Source: Pyrinomonadaceae bacterium
Lineage (GTDB): Bacteria; Acidobacteriota; Blastocatellia; Pyrinomonadales; Pyrinomonadaceae
Assembly (NCBI GenBank): GCA_022843305.1
Contig: JALHNX010000001.1
Span: 1-64,000, forward strand
Reading direction: 5' to 3'
Length of the DNA: 64,000 nucleotides
In this document: positions 8,319 to 18,499 of the stretch, one piece after another
Numbering within the stretch: the stretch's first letter is position 1
Layout: the number at the start of each line of letters is the position of its first letter
Program-made: the position numbers and the translations under genes
The notes under the pieces: generated by a model
Told to the model about the DNA's origin: nothing
The model's database searches: none
What the model saw: the letters and a program-made list of their open reading frames with translations, nothing else

Positions 8319-10934
8319 ATGAAAAAAATAGTTGCTTTTATTGTCATTGTCGTCCTGAGTTCGACGGCAAATATTCAGGTTTTCTCACAAAAAATCAGAA
8401 ACACCGATATTAATAAATTCTCTGTCATAAAAACCGAAACGCCTTCGGACGTTAAATTAAAAAGCGCGGAAGCGTTTTCTGACGGCAACGGCGTTTATAT
8501 CAGATGGCAAGCCGAATATGAAAACAGAAATTTAGGATTTTTTCTGTATCGTGAGGGCAAGAACGGAAGAGAACTTGTCAGCCCGTCAATTGTCGGCGGC
8601 GGTCGGACGATTTCGAGCGAAGATGTCGTTTACGGCGGCGCGTATTCTTACTTTGACGCAGACGGCGATTCGGCAAGTTCCTACTTTATCGAAAGCCTTC
8701 AGATGAACGGAATGCGAACGATTCTCGGACAAACATCCGTTAAATCCGTCGGCGATCTGGCGGCGGTCGCCGGTTCTTCATCGCAGGAATTGATTCGAAG
8801 AAAGGAAGAAACCAGCCCGACGGTTGAAAACAACGCGTTGAATCTGCCCGGAGATTTGCAGAAACAGGCGGAAACGAACATTGTTCCGCCGGACATCATT
8901 ACTCAGCGTTGGGTCGCATCGCAGCCGGGTGTCAAGATCGGGATCAAACAAGAGGGAATTTACCGCGTTTCGCGCGCGGAACTGCAAACCGCAGGCTTTG
9001 ACGTAAACGCTCCGGGCAATTTGTGGCAGCTTTATATGGACGGCAAACAGCAGTCCATAAACGTCGGCGCGGGCAATTCGTATATCGAATTTTACGGGCA
9101 GGGAATTGACACGCCCGAAAGCGCGACGAAAGTTTATTATCTGATTGTCGGTGCGCAGAACGGTTTGCGAATGGGAACGACGATTGTGCGTCCGCTTTCG
9201 GGAAACGTCATCGGGAAAAGTTATGCTCAAACGTTTGTGCGCAAAGACCGTCAAATTTATCTTAACTCGGACATTTTAAACGGCGATGCGGAAAACTTCT
9301 TCGGCAACGTTCCGATTATCGGCTCAAGTTCGCCGACTCCGCCGGTTGCGACCACAACTTTTAATTTAACCGGCGTGGATTTCAGCATTCCGAAAGCCAA
9401 TTTCAAACTTGCGATTCAGGGCATTACCGCCACGCCGCATCAAATAGTTCCTGTCCTCAACGGTGAACAGCTTGAACCGATCAGCGGAAACGCCTTTAAT
9501 CTGATGTCGCTAGAGTATCAGATTCCGACCGGATTTTTACTCGAAGGAACTAATACTTTGCAAATGCGGACTTACGGCGGTGCAGGCGATATTAACGTTA
9601 TCGAATCAATCAGAGTCGGATATTTGCGTAAATATGAGGCGATTCAAAACAGGCTTTCGTTTTACACCAACAGCTACCGCAAAACTTCGATTGCCGGATT
9701 TACTTCGTCGAATATCAGGGTTTTCGACCTGACATACCCGGATAATCCGACCATTCTAACAAATTTAACGATTGAAAATAACGCCGGAAATTACAGCGTT
9801 ACGATGCCTTCAAGCCGCGGACGCACGGCATTTGCGGCGGAAGATTCGGCAATTCTGCCGGTCAGCTCGATTACCGCAAATATTCCGTCGTCGCTGTCAA
9901 CGTCGGCGCATAACGCTGAGTTGTTGATCGTTTCTTACCGCGACTGGATGACCGAGGCAAATAATTGGGCGAATTATCGCCGGGGTCAGGGAATGACGGT
10001 CGAAGTTGTTGATATTGAAGACATTTACGACGAATTTTCTTACGGTTCGGTTAATACGACGGGAATTACGCAGTTTTTCCAGTTTGCCAAAAACAATTGG
10101 CAAACTCCGCCGAATTATATTCTGCTGATCGGCGATATGAGCTACGATTTCCGAAATTATGAAAATCGCGCGTTTCAGAATTTTATTCCGACCAAGCGGG
10201 TTGACACGATTTATGAAGAAACCGGCAGCGACGAAGCACTCTGTGATTTTAACAACGACGGTCTGGCGGAAATTGCCGTCGGCAGAATTCCTGCCAGAAA
10301 TCCTCAAACCGTAACCCAGCTTTTGAATAAAACAATGACCTTCGAGGCGGGTTTGGCAACCGTCTACAGTCGCGGCGCACTGTTCGCCAGCGATCTGCCG
10401 AACGGATACGATTTTGAAGGTTTGAGCCAGCGGCTTTCATCGCAGCTTCCGGCGAGCATCCCGAAAACTTTTATTAATCGGGGACAGACTAATTCGAAAA
10501 CTTTACTGCTTGCCGGTTTGAATCAGGGACCCTATATCGTCAATTATTCGGGACACGGTTCGGTCGGACTTTGGGACGGCAATTGGTTTTTAATAAACGA
10601 TGCCGTCAACTTAACGAATTCCCCGAATTATTCGCTTTATTTTATGCTGACCTGTCTGAACGGATATTTTCTCCGCACCGATAATGATAGTTTGAGCGAA
10701 GCCCTGCTGAAAGCACAAAATGGCGGTTCACCGGCAGTCTGGGCATCAACCGGAAAAACCACACCGGATTTTCAGGAAGTTCTGGCAACGCGGTTTTACA
10801 ATCAGCTTAATGTCGGAACGATGACGCGTTTGGGCGATCTGATACAGGATGCGAAACAAAACCTCAATGGCGGACGCGATGTTCGCCTGTCGTGGGCATT
10901 GCTCGGCGATCCGACAATGAAGATAAAACCCTGA
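8319..10934 (+). CDS. Secreted C25 (gingipain-like) peptidase domain protein
   Basis: Signal peptide; NYILLIGDMSYDFRNYENRAFQNFIPTKRV; catalytic His context YIVNYSGHGSVGLWDG; catalytic Cys context LYFMLTCLNGYF. Confidence 0.85.
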   Translation: MKKIVAFIVIVVLSSTANIQVFSQKIRNTDINKFSVIKTETPSDVKLKSAEAFSDGNGVYIRWQAEYENRNLGFFLYREGKNGRELVSPSIVGGGRTISSEDVVYGGAYSYFDADGDSASSYFIESLQMNGMRTILGQTSVKSVGDLAAVAGSSSQELIRRKEETSPTVENNALNLPGDLQKQAETNIVPPDIITQRWVASQPGVKIGIKQEGIYRVSRAELQTAGFDVNAPGNLWQLYMDGKQQSINVGAGNSYIEFYGQGIDTPESATKVYYLIVGAQNGLRMGTTIVRPLSGNVIGKSYAQTFVRKDRQIYLNSDILNGDAENFFGNVPIIGSSSPTPPVATTTFNLTGVDFSIPKANFKLAIQGITATPHQIVPVLNGEQLEPISGNAFNLMSLEYQIPTGFLLEGTNTLQMRTYGGAGDINVIESIRVGYLRKYEAIQNRLSFYTNSYRKTSIAGFTSSNIRVFDLTYPDNPTILTNLTIENNAGNYSVTMPSSRGRTAFAAEDSAILPVSSITANIPSSLSTSAHNAELLIVSYRDWMTEANNWANYRRGQGMTVEVVDIEDIYDEFSYGSVNTTGITQFFQFAKNNWQTPPNYILLIGDMSYDFRNYENRAFQNFIPTKRVDTIYEETGSDEALCDFNNDGLAEIAVGRIPARNPQTVTQLLNKTMTFEAGLATVYSRGALFASDLPNGYDFEGLSQRLSSQLPASIPKTFINRGQTNSKTLLLAGLNQGPYIVNYSGHGSVGLWDGNWFLINDAVNLTNSPNYSLYFMLTCLNGYFLRTDNDSLSEALLKAQNGGSPAVWASTGKTTPDFQEVLATRFYNQLNVGTMTRLGDLIQDAKQNLNGGRDVRLSWALLGDPTMKIKP

Positions 10935-10952
10935 TTTGAGAAAAGGAGAAAA

Positions 10953-11024
10953 GGAGAAAAGGAGAAAAGGAGAAGGGGAGACGATTAATATCTTGTCTCC
11001 CCTTCTCCTTTTCTCCTTTTCTCC
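10953..11024. terminator. Bidirectional terminator-like hairpin built of ggagaaaa octamers
   Basis: 30-bp perfect arms 10953-10982 / 10995-11024 between convergent genes. Confidence 0.7.
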
Positions 11025-11034
11025 CCTTCTTACT

Positions 11035-12030
11035 TCAGCGCGGCTGAATTCTCAGCATAAACGTGCAAACCATAATCGGAACACCGGGCGAAATTGAAAT
11101 CTGCTGACCGATCGGAAGCTCGAAATTATTAATGATCGCCGGATTTCTTCCTTCGTTAATCATCGAAAAATTCCCTTTACCGTCGGTCATAAAGGTCAGA
11201 TGACGGCGGCTGATCTCGGGGTCGCCCTGCAGCGGAATGTCAACGGGTTTCGATTTTGAACCGCGTCCGATGCTGATTTGATTTTGATAGACGGGAACGA
11301 CATTCTGGCGAACGCCGCCGCGCCAGATTTCGAGTTTATAAAGCTCCGCCGCCTGACGTTTTTGAACGTGCGTCATTTCCTCGCCTGTATCTTCGACCGG
11401 CAAAGCCGCTGCCTGTTGCGGTGTTTGGAAATTAGCGACCGGCGGAAAGCTTCCCGGCAGCATGGTCGGCGGCGGATTGTCCGAAACGACCGGCTGATTT
11501 TGATTAACGGGCTGATTCTGCGCGAAATTCGGCGGCGGTTGATTTTGCTGAACCGGTTTCGGCGGGATTTCGATATTGGGTTTCATCCGCGAAAGAATGC
11601 TGGTTTTATTGGCGTTCGGGTCTTCCCAACTGTGCTGAACGCGGATGTCGCCAGTTTCGAGCGTCCCGTCAACGCGAAGCTGCACAGCGAAACTCTGCGT
11701 TTCGAGCTTTTTTTTACCGGCGATTTCCTTCGCCCGTTCCGCCAGGATGTGATAAAGACCTTGTTCAAGCCCGCGCCGTTTCGCGCCCTGCCAGTTTTTA
11801 TCGTCTTCGTCGCTTAAGAAAATCGTGTATTCGGTCGGAATAATTGTCGTGCCTTGCGGCAGCGGAACCATTTCGCTCTGCATCACGCCTTCGACTTCGC
11901 GCGCGATTTTAACGATAAATTCTTCCGCGTGACTGCGCGGTTTAATCTGTGCGTCGCGGGCGGCGTCTTCCAGCACAAGCTCGTTGGTTTCGCCGTCAAT
12001 CCATTTTCTAACTTTGTCTAAAACGCTCAT
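11035..12030 (-). CDS. FhaA-like protein (DUF3662 + C-terminal FHA)
   Basis: N-terminal DUF3662-like EEFIVKIAREVEGVMQSEMVPLPQGTTIIPTEYTIFLSDED; FHA ISIGRGSKSKPVDIPLQGDPEISRRHLTF. Confidence 0.85.
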   Translation of the reverse strand: MSVLDKVRKWIDGETNELVLEDAARDAQIKPRSHAEEFIVKIAREVEGVMQSEMVPLPQGTTIIPTEYTIFLSDEDDKNWQGAKRRGLEQGLYHILAERAKEIAGKKKLETQSFAVQLRVDGTLETGDIRVQHSWEDPNANKTSILSRMKPNIEIPPKPVQQNQPPPNFAQNQPVNQNQPVVSDNPPPTMLPGSFPPVANFQTPQQAAALPVEDTGEEMTHVQKRQAAELYKLEIWRGGVRQNVVPVYQNQISIGRGSKSKPVDIPLQGDPEISRRHLTFMTDGKGNFSMINEGRNPAIINNFELPIGQQISISPGVPIMVCTFMLRIQPR

Positions 12031-12179
12031 TTAAGAAATTACCTCGTAAGAAATTAAGTAAAGATACAGAATTATTTTATGAGACCACAGATAAAAAAAG
12101 CCTTGATTTATCGAATAACAATCTGAGTTTATCTGTGTCAAGCCGTGGTTTCATTGATAAAATGTTTTTGTCCTGTAAC

Positions 12180-13730
12180 TTACTTTGAAAAATCTACATT
12201 ATCTTCGCCCGATACGGTTTTTTTTGCAATCCAACCGTGCTTCGCCCAGTCAGTTTCTTGCGTTCGTCCGAATTCGACGACATCAATTTCATACCAGGTT
12301 TCGGTTTCATTGACAATTTTGACGCGCGAATTTTTCGGGACCCAGCCGATTTGTGAAGCTCTCGCATTCGATTCCGTTCGCAGCGGAATATCTCTCTGAG
12401 AAATTCCTTCACGTTTATTAAAGATGCTGATTTCGGGCAAAATTCCCGCGCCGCGCAAAAAACTGTGCGTGGCGTAGAGAATTCCGGTAAAAACGCAAAT
12501 CACAACCAGAAAGACTGCAAGCCGGCGCATAGAACTGCCTTTGCGTTGCGGTTTTTCGATTTCTTCCTGAGCAATCTGCCGGTCGGTGACGGGAATCGGC
12601 GGCGGTTGTCCGGTCGGAATATGGTTTAACGAATGATTTTGAAACTGACTAAGATTTGCGGCGGCGTTGTCAACTTTGACGACGAGCGCGGGATTTTTCA
12701 GAATCTGATTGTTTTCAAACTTCAATTCCTTGGAAGTGTTGAATTTCGGTTTTTGCGGCGCAAGTGGCGTGTATCCGCGAGCGACGTGCGCTTTCGGAGT
12801 TGCCGAACGCGCCGAAACCTCGGTTTTTATCTCGCCGTCTTCGGTCGGCGCGAGAATTTTGATCCGCGCCAAATCCTTCCAGAATTCGTAAATATCCTGA
12901 TGGCGTTCCGACGGATTGTTCTGCGTGGCTTTTTGCAAAACTGCCAGCAAATCCTTCGCCCACGGTTCCTGACGAACGGCGAATGGAAGTTCTTTAATCG
13001 TTTGATTGGCAAAAAATCGCGGCGATTCGCTCGTAAATAAAACGTAAGCGGTCTTTGCCAGCGAATATATATCGGCGGCGGGCGTCAGTTCGGCGACCTC
13101 GAAATGTTTGCCGTCTTCGGAAAGCATCGGGCTGTGTTCGGGCGGCGCGTAGATGTTCGTCCCGACGCGCGTGATCGGCGAATCGGAAGCGGAAAAACGC
13201 GCGACACCGAAATCCGCGATTTTGACCGTTTCGCGGTCGGCGGTTAAAAGCAGATTCTGCGGCTTGATGTCGCGGTGAATCACACCGTTCTGATGCGCGT
13301 GGACTAATCCGGCGCAAACCTGTTCGAGATAGCTGAAGGATTTCTGAAAAGACAGAGATTTTTCGCGGCAGGCTTTTGCCAGATCGCCGCCTGAAAGATA
13401 TTCCAGAACGAGATAATGAAAAACCATTCCGCGCAGATCGCGCGCCGTGCCGTGTCCCAGACGGCTGATAATGTTCGGATGCCGCACACGATCGAGGGCA
13501 ATCGCTTCGTTTTGAAAATTTTCGACGAGTGTACGTTCCAAATCCGCGTCCAGATCGTTCTGCATAAAGACGTTGAGAGCTTTGACGACGACTTGCTTAT
13601 GCGGGGATTGCGGCGCGGCGACATTGTCTAACGCGACGTAAATTTCGGCATAACTGCCACGACCGAGGAGTTCTTTGATGTCGTAGCGTCCGTCAAGACG
13701 GCTGTTTATAAGTGAAAGTTCTCTTATCAT
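12180..13730 (-). CDS. Serine/threonine protein kinase with TM and C-terminal SH3-like domain
   Basis: LLGRGSYAEIYVALD, GVIHRDIKPQNLLL, IADFGVARF; TM MRRLAVFLVVICVFTGILYA; SH3b-like tail ASQIGWVPKNSRVKIVNETETWYEI. Confidence 0.93.
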   Translation of the reverse strand: MIRELSLINSRLDGRYDIKELLGRGSYAEIYVALDNVAAPQSPHKQVVVKALNVFMQNDLDADLERTLVENFQNEAIALDRVRHPNIISRLGHGTARDLRGMVFHYLVLEYLSGGDLAKACREKSLSFQKSFSYLEQVCAGLVHAHQNGVIHRDIKPQNLLLTADRETVKIADFGVARFSASDSPITRVGTNIYAPPEHSPMLSEDGKHFEVAELTPAADIYSLAKTAYVLFTSESPRFFANQTIKELPFAVRQEPWAKDLLAVLQKATQNNPSERHQDIYEFWKDLARIKILAPTEDGEIKTEVSARSATPKAHVARGYTPLAPQKPKFNTSKELKFENNQILKNPALVVKVDNAAANLSQFQNHSLNHIPTGQPPPIPVTDRQIAQEEIEKPQRKGSSMRRLAVFLVVICVFTGILYATHSFLRGAGILPEISIFNKREGISQRDIPLRTESNARASQIGWVPKNSRVKIVNETETWYEIDVVEFGRTQETDWAKHGWIAKKTVSGEDNVDFSK

Positions 13731-13845
13731 TCGGTCAAACTAATGCTATCTCAAAACGCGCGATTTCACCAACAAAATGATACGAAGGAATTATTCCAAA
13801 GTTCAAAGCGGTGAAAAACTTACGGCAATAAAGTAAAAATCTTTT

Positions 13846-13883
13846 GGCTGGGAGCGCACGCATCCCTGCGTGCGCTCCCAGCC
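13846..13883. repeat. 17-bp perfect stem-loop (loop tccc)
   Basis: ggctgggagcgcacgca tccc tgcgtgcgctcccagcc. Confidence 0.9.
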
Positions 13884-13902
13884 GGAGCGTTTTTGGTAAA
13901 TA

Positions 13903-13940
13903 CGCGAAAGCCTTCGTGAAATTTCACGAAGGCTTTCGCG
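13903..13940. repeat. 38-bp perfect palindrome downstream of the pilX-like gene (possible terminator)
   Basis: cgcgaaagccttcgtgaaa/tttcacgaaggctttcgcg. Confidence 0.9.
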
Positions 13941-13972
13941 CAGGCAACAATTTGCGGGAAATTTTTCGGAGT

Positions 13973-16777
13973 TTAGTTCACTCTTTGAAAACCCGTCAAT
14001 TGAATGTTTTGGAAAAACGGCGTGCCGGGCGGCAATCGCGTCGGGTCGAGAAACGTCGTATCGAAAATCCAGTTTCGCGTCGGCGGGCTGTAAATGTTCG
14101 TGCAGCATTTGAACGCGCCGTTGTTGTTGCGGGCGTTAAAAAGATTAATCAGCGAACCGGCGTAATTCAGCCGCGCGCCGCTCCAATTTTCGAGAAAACG
14201 CTTGAAATTATGAACGCCGCCAGTCAGACGCGGATCGCCGCCGCCCTGATTCGGCGTTCCTTCAAAACTGCTCCGCGCATCGCCGGCAAGCATCGCAAAT
14301 CGAACCGTCGTTTCGGTGACTGGACGCGAGCTTAAAGAGAACGGATAGCGAAAACTGCGCGAATCTTCCCAGTTGTTTGAGAGAATCGTAATCGCGTCGG
14401 CGACAATCGAGGCGGGAATATGGGTCGAAGTGTTTTGCGGAATATACTGGGTCGAAGCCGTCGGGTTTCCGACCGATGAAATGCCCGTCGCGTTATAATT
14501 TCCTTTAACATATACGCCGTTTTCCGAGGCGACCGTAAAGCCTTTCGTGTTCAGCGGATTTCCCGAATCATAAATTCCGGGAAGCTGTGTGCCGTTGATC
14601 AGCCGGACACCGCGCCGGTAATACGGATGGTCAATAGCGGCGGCAAGCGCGGGCGAATCAGCCGTGTTTGAACCCGTATAACGAACCGCTTCGTTGAGAA
14701 AATCCACATTCAGAGTGCCGTTATTATTGATGTCTTCACCGGGCTGCAGAATTCCGTCGTTGTTTCCGTAAATGTCCTCCATATCATATTCGCCGTCGAA
14801 ATCGGCATCGCCGCGGCGGTCGGAAACATACAAAACCCAGCCGTTCGCTTCCGGCACATCGGAATGCCGCAAACCGCGCCCGTTGGCAGCCGCAAAAACC
14901 GTTCCTGCCGACGGCAACAAAGTATTAAAATTGCCGTCCAGAAATCTTTTCAGATTAAAAAGGTCAATATCTATCAGGCTCATCACGCCCGCGCGCGGCA
15001 CGTTGCTGCCATAAGTTGAACTCCAGTTCAGATTGTCGTTATAGAGTCCTTCGCGGGTATCGAAAATCTCAATCGGAAAGGGAGCGACGCGGCGGAATCG
15101 GCTCGTGGTATCAACCGTCGCCGCGTATCTGTTGCCGACATTATCGCCCGAAAAACTTCCCGACGTGCCGTTGTCAACACTCGTTGAACAACCCGACGTA
15201 TAAGTGCTGTTAGTACAATCGTCGGTTAAAACCAGATTGTAGCTGATGCCGTTCCAGGTGTAGGAAGTCATAAAATTCGTGTCGGACGATGTAACGGCAA
15301 CACCCGGCATCACGAATCTTTGCAGTTTAACGATTGAGCGGCTGTCGCGGTTGCCGTAGCCGCTGATAAAGAATTTCGTGTTTCCGCTTTGCGAGATCGC
15401 GGGCGCGGCTTCGGTCATTCCCAAGCTCAGAATATCGGCGGTCACGTCCTGCGTCTGAATCGTGTTGTCGGTCTGATCTATGCCGACAAGCTCGATTTTA
15501 ATCCACATTTGTCTTCCCGAATTATAAAATCTTTCGCCGTTTAATTTCGTCGCCGCATAACCGTCGAGCATTTGCAGCGGTCGGTAGCCGCGCGCCTGTC
15601 CCGAACTTGGTTCGCTTCCGTCGCCGACCGCCGCCCCGTCGAGCCGGATGCCGCAGGCGGTCGTTACCGCGCCCGTGCCGGTTCCCGAAGCGCAGCCGGG
15701 AAGTTTCGATTTGCTGTCGGACAGCGATATGCGGATTCCTTTTTTGTTAAAATAACGCTCTTTGCTGGTGGTAATCGAATCGGCGGCGGCGGGCGTAACC
15801 GCCGTTACGCCGACACCGTCGTTATACAAATCGCCGACATTTTTGCCGCGTTTGACCAGCTCGATATAATCGAGCGGCGCACCGACAATCGTGCTGGCGA
15901 TTTTCAAAGGCAGGTTGAGGGATTTTTGTTCGGAAAGCAGATTTCCCTGAAAAAGTCCTTTATTCGTATTCCAAGCGTTATTTCGATAAACCGTCGGCAT
16001 ATCGGAGCTTGGAAAAACCGCCGCGCCGTTGGTAGGCGATTTGAGAACGCTGCCCATATTATGAGTAAGTTTGACGTAAGTTCCCGAACCGTTTTTGATC
16101 CAGACGTTTTCGCCCCAGCCCGACCAATCGCGCCCGTTTCGCGCCACGTCGGTTATTATATGTCCGGCGGCGGAAACGCGCGACGAAAAATATAGTCCCG
16201 TGTTAGCCATCATAAACATATTGCCGTTGGAATGAACGCGACCGCCGAAATCGAAACGCGGACCCGGATGGAATTCCAGATCGTCTTCGTAAAAAATCCC
16301 GAACTGAAAGATCGGCACGCGGTTGTTGTAAAACTTGCGGCGCAGAGCGACCTGCACGCCGTTCGATTTATCGGTCGCGGTCGTGTCAACCCGCCATTCG
16401 TCGCGCAGAGCGTTCAAGCCCTGCAAAAGCTGACCGCTCATAACAACCGTTTTTGTCGCTTCGGTTTGAACGATGGCTTGGTTAAAATCGTAGTCGTCCT
16501 CGAATCCCGGCGGCTTTAAGGTTTCGATTCGCAAAAGGTCAGCCGGCGCGGGCGAAAGTTTCTCTTCAAAAATCTTATCGAAATTGCGCGTCATTATTTC
16601 CAGACTGCCCTGCGCCGCCGAAAACGCGCGCGATTCCGCCGCGTCGTTTGACGTGGCGATGGTTTCGTTGGTCGTGCGCGTGACGGCTAACGCGACGAAT
16701 GCGGTCAGCAGCGTCAAAATCAGCAAAGCAATCACGATTGCCGTACCGTCTTCATTTTTCAACCGGATGTTTTTCAT
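13973..16777 (-). CDS. PilX-like type IV pilus assembly protein
   Basis: Likely start MKNIRLKNEDGTAIVIALLILTLLTAFVALAVTRTTNETIA (PilX N-terminus) at 16777 within ORF 13973-17074. Confidence 0.75.
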   Translation of the reverse strand: MKNIRLKNEDGTAIVIALLILTLLTAFVALAVTRTTNETIATSNDAAESRAFSAAQGSLEIMTRNFDKIFEEKLSPAPADLLRIETLKPPGFEDDYDFNQAIVQTEATKTVVMSGQLLQGLNALRDEWRVDTTATDKSNGVQVALRRKFYNNRVPIFQFGIFYEDDLEFHPGPRFDFGGRVHSNGNMFMMANTGLYFSSRVSAAGHIITDVARNGRDWSGWGENVWIKNGSGTYVKLTHNMGSVLKSPTNGAAVFPSSDMPTVYRNNAWNTNKGLFQGNLLSEQKSLNLPLKIASTIVGAPLDYIELVKRGKNVGDLYNDGVGVTAVTPAAADSITTSKERYFNKKGIRISLSDSKSKLPGCASGTGTGAVTTACGIRLDGAAVGDGSEPSSGQARGYRPLQMLDGYAATKLNGERFYNSGRQMWIKIELVGIDQTDNTIQTQDVTADILSLGMTEAAPAISQSGNTKFFISGYGNRDSRSIVKLQRFVMPGVAVTSSDTNFMTSYTWNGISYNLVLTDDCTNSTYTSGCSTSVDNGTSGSFSGDNVGNRYAATVDTTSRFRRVAPFPIEIFDTREGLYNDNLNWSSTYGSNVPRAGVMSLIDIDLFNLKRFLDGNFNTLLPSAGTVFAAANGRGLRHSDVPEANGWVLYVSDRRGDADFDGEYDMEDIYGNNDGILQPGEDINNNGTLNVDFLNEAVRYTGSNTADSPALAAAIDHPYYRRGVRLINGTQLPGIYDSGNPLNTKGFTVASENGVYVKGNYNATGISSVGNPTASTQYIPQNTSTHIPASIVADAITILSNNWEDSRSFRYPFSLSSRPVTETTVRFAMLAGDARSSFEGTPNQGGGDPRLTGGVHNFKRFLENWSGARLNYAGSLINLFNARNNNGAFKCCTNIYSPPTRNWIFDTTFLDPTRLPPGTPFFQNIQLTGFQRVN

Positions 16778-16790
16778 ATTTCTACTCCTT

Positions 16791-17885
16791 TTAACCTGCG
16801 TCATACTCCAAATTTCTCGTGCTGAAAGTTCCGCTGATGGTAATGCTTTCGGGTTTTCCAAGCTGTTCGTCATTTTCGGTCGCCTGAACTTTGATGGTGA
16901 CGGTAATTTGCCGGACAAGATTAAATTCCGCCGGGCGGTCATCGGCGGTTCCCGCAATGCCATCGTTTCCGGCTGCCGGATTGTCGGTCGTGCTTCCGTC
17001 TTCCAGAACGTATGTAATCTGAAAATCTTCGATGTTATAAGCAACCGGCATTTCCTGAATTTGTTCCGAGGCAAGTGCGCCCGTATTGTTGCCGAAAGTC
17101 ATTCGAACAAGCGTTCCGTCGCTTTTGACTTTGTAGGCGACCCAGAAAAATCTTTTGACCGAGGCGACATACGTCGTGCAGTTTTCCGTGAGCGTCGGAG
17201 GATTACATCTTTGTAAAAGGCTGCCGCCCGTTCCCGAACCGTTAAGCGGCTGATTTATCCCGAGCGGATCGCCCGGCGCAATGTCAATCGCGCTGTTCGA
17301 GGGCAAGCCGGTCGCCATTACGGCAACCTGCGAGCTGTCCGATTCGACCAGATACAAATCAAAGCCTTTCGCGTTGCGGGCTTCATTCGGCGCGCTTTGA
17401 AGCCGGACGGTGGCGGGCGCACCGGATGCGGCATTGGCGTTATTGAGCGAAATCACGTTTCCCTCGTTAAAATCGTTGTCGCGATAGGCAAAAGCGATTA
17501 AATCGGTTCGCGCATTGGTGTCGGGGTTTAAGATATTGAAAAAAAGATCGTTGCCGCCGATAACCGAAGTCAAAACGTCGCGCTCGCTATCGGCATCCAC
17601 CGGAAGTCCGAGCCGCGTCGAAATAAAATCGTCCGGCACGACCGCGCCGCTTTTGTTATAGCTCAAACCGGCGTTGAGCGCGTCGCGGCTGATCAAATGC
17701 ATTGCCGCACGGGCGTTTTTCAAAACATCGGAACGGCGGCTGGCGCGGTTGCGGTCTATCAAACCAATCTGTAAAAGCCCGTAAATCGTGCCGATGATAA
17801 TCATAAAGACAACCATCGCCACGATCATTTCAACCAGTGAAAAACCGCTTTCGCCGGAAACCTTCGTTTTGAAAATTTTCTTCAT
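16791..17885 (-). CDS. Prepilin-type protein, PilW-like
   Basis: Prepilin motif ESGFSLVEMIVAMVVFMIIIGTIYGL; start chosen at MKKIFKTKVSG (17885). Confidence 0.8.
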   Translation of the reverse strand: MKKIFKTKVSGESGFSLVEMIVAMVVFMIIIGTIYGLLQIGLIDRNRASRRSDVLKNARAAMHLISRDALNAGLSYNKSGAVVPDDFISTRLGLPVDADSERDVLTSVIGGNDLFFNILNPDTNARTDLIAFAYRDNDFNEGNVISLNNANAASGAPATVRLQSAPNEARNAKGFDLYLVESDSSQVAVMATGLPSNSAIDIAPGDPLGINQPLNGSGTGGSLLQRCNPPTLTENCTTYVASVKRFFWVAYKVKSDGTLVRMTFGNNTGALASEQIQEMPVAYNIEDFQITYVLEDGSTTDNPAAGNDGIAGTADDRPAEFNLVRQITVTIKVQATENDEQLGKPESITISGTFSTRNLEYDAG

Positions 17886-17889
17886 TTCT

Positions 17890-18471
17890 TTACTCCGCGT
17901 AATTTGCAATGATGGTTGAAACCGTCTGCTCACGCTGCAAACGGTTGACATGATAGCGCACGGTAACGTCAATCCGGCGGCGTGAAATCGCGTGCGGCGG
18001 TGTCGGGCGTTCGGAATCCTGTAAATCCGTGATAACGATTCTTCGCTCGAAACCGTTCAAGACTTCGCTCGTGTTGTCGGGTCTTCCGGGAACCTGGCAA
18101 GCCGCGCCTGCCGGACAGGCATCATCAACCGTTCCCGCCACGCCGTCCCATCCCAAATCTGCACGAATCGGGCGAAAATCGGTCAGAAAAACGCCTTGCG
18201 GAACTCCGCCGGAATCGGGATTGCTCCCGGTATTGCCAATCGAATCCCATCCGGTAATCGCCCCCATTTTGGCAATATCGCGTGCCGAAAATATTGATTC
18301 GATTGTCGAAAGCGCGGTTTGTTTGGCGACGACCTGTTTTTCGGTTTCGTATGAACGGACGAGATTTGCCGTCAACGCCGCCGTCGAAGCCAGAATTCCG
18401 ACCATCAAAATGACGAGCGCAATCATCACGTCAATATAAGAAAAACCGCGTTCGTTAGATTTTTGAAGCAT
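17890..18471 (-). CDS. Prepilin-type protein, PilV-like
   Basis: MLQKSNERGFSYIDVMIALVILMVGILAST; start at 18471. Confidence 0.8.
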   Translation of the reverse strand: MLQKSNERGFSYIDVMIALVILMVGILASTAALTANLVRSYETEKQVVAKQTALSTIESIFSARDIAKMGAITGWDSIGNTGSNPDSGGVPQGVFLTDFRPIRADLGWDGVAGTVDDACPAGAACQVPGRPDNTSEVLNGFERRIVITDLQDSERPTPPHAISRRRIDVTVRYHVNRLQREQTVSTIIANYAE

Positions 18472-18499
18472 TTCTATTTTCACTCCGAAGATTTGGAAA

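Noticed and set aside
16777-17074. 99-aa N-terminal extension of the pilX-like ORF
   Set aside because: Overlaps the pilW-like gene in another frame and lies before a clear PilX-type start (MKNIRLKNEDGTAIVIALLIL).
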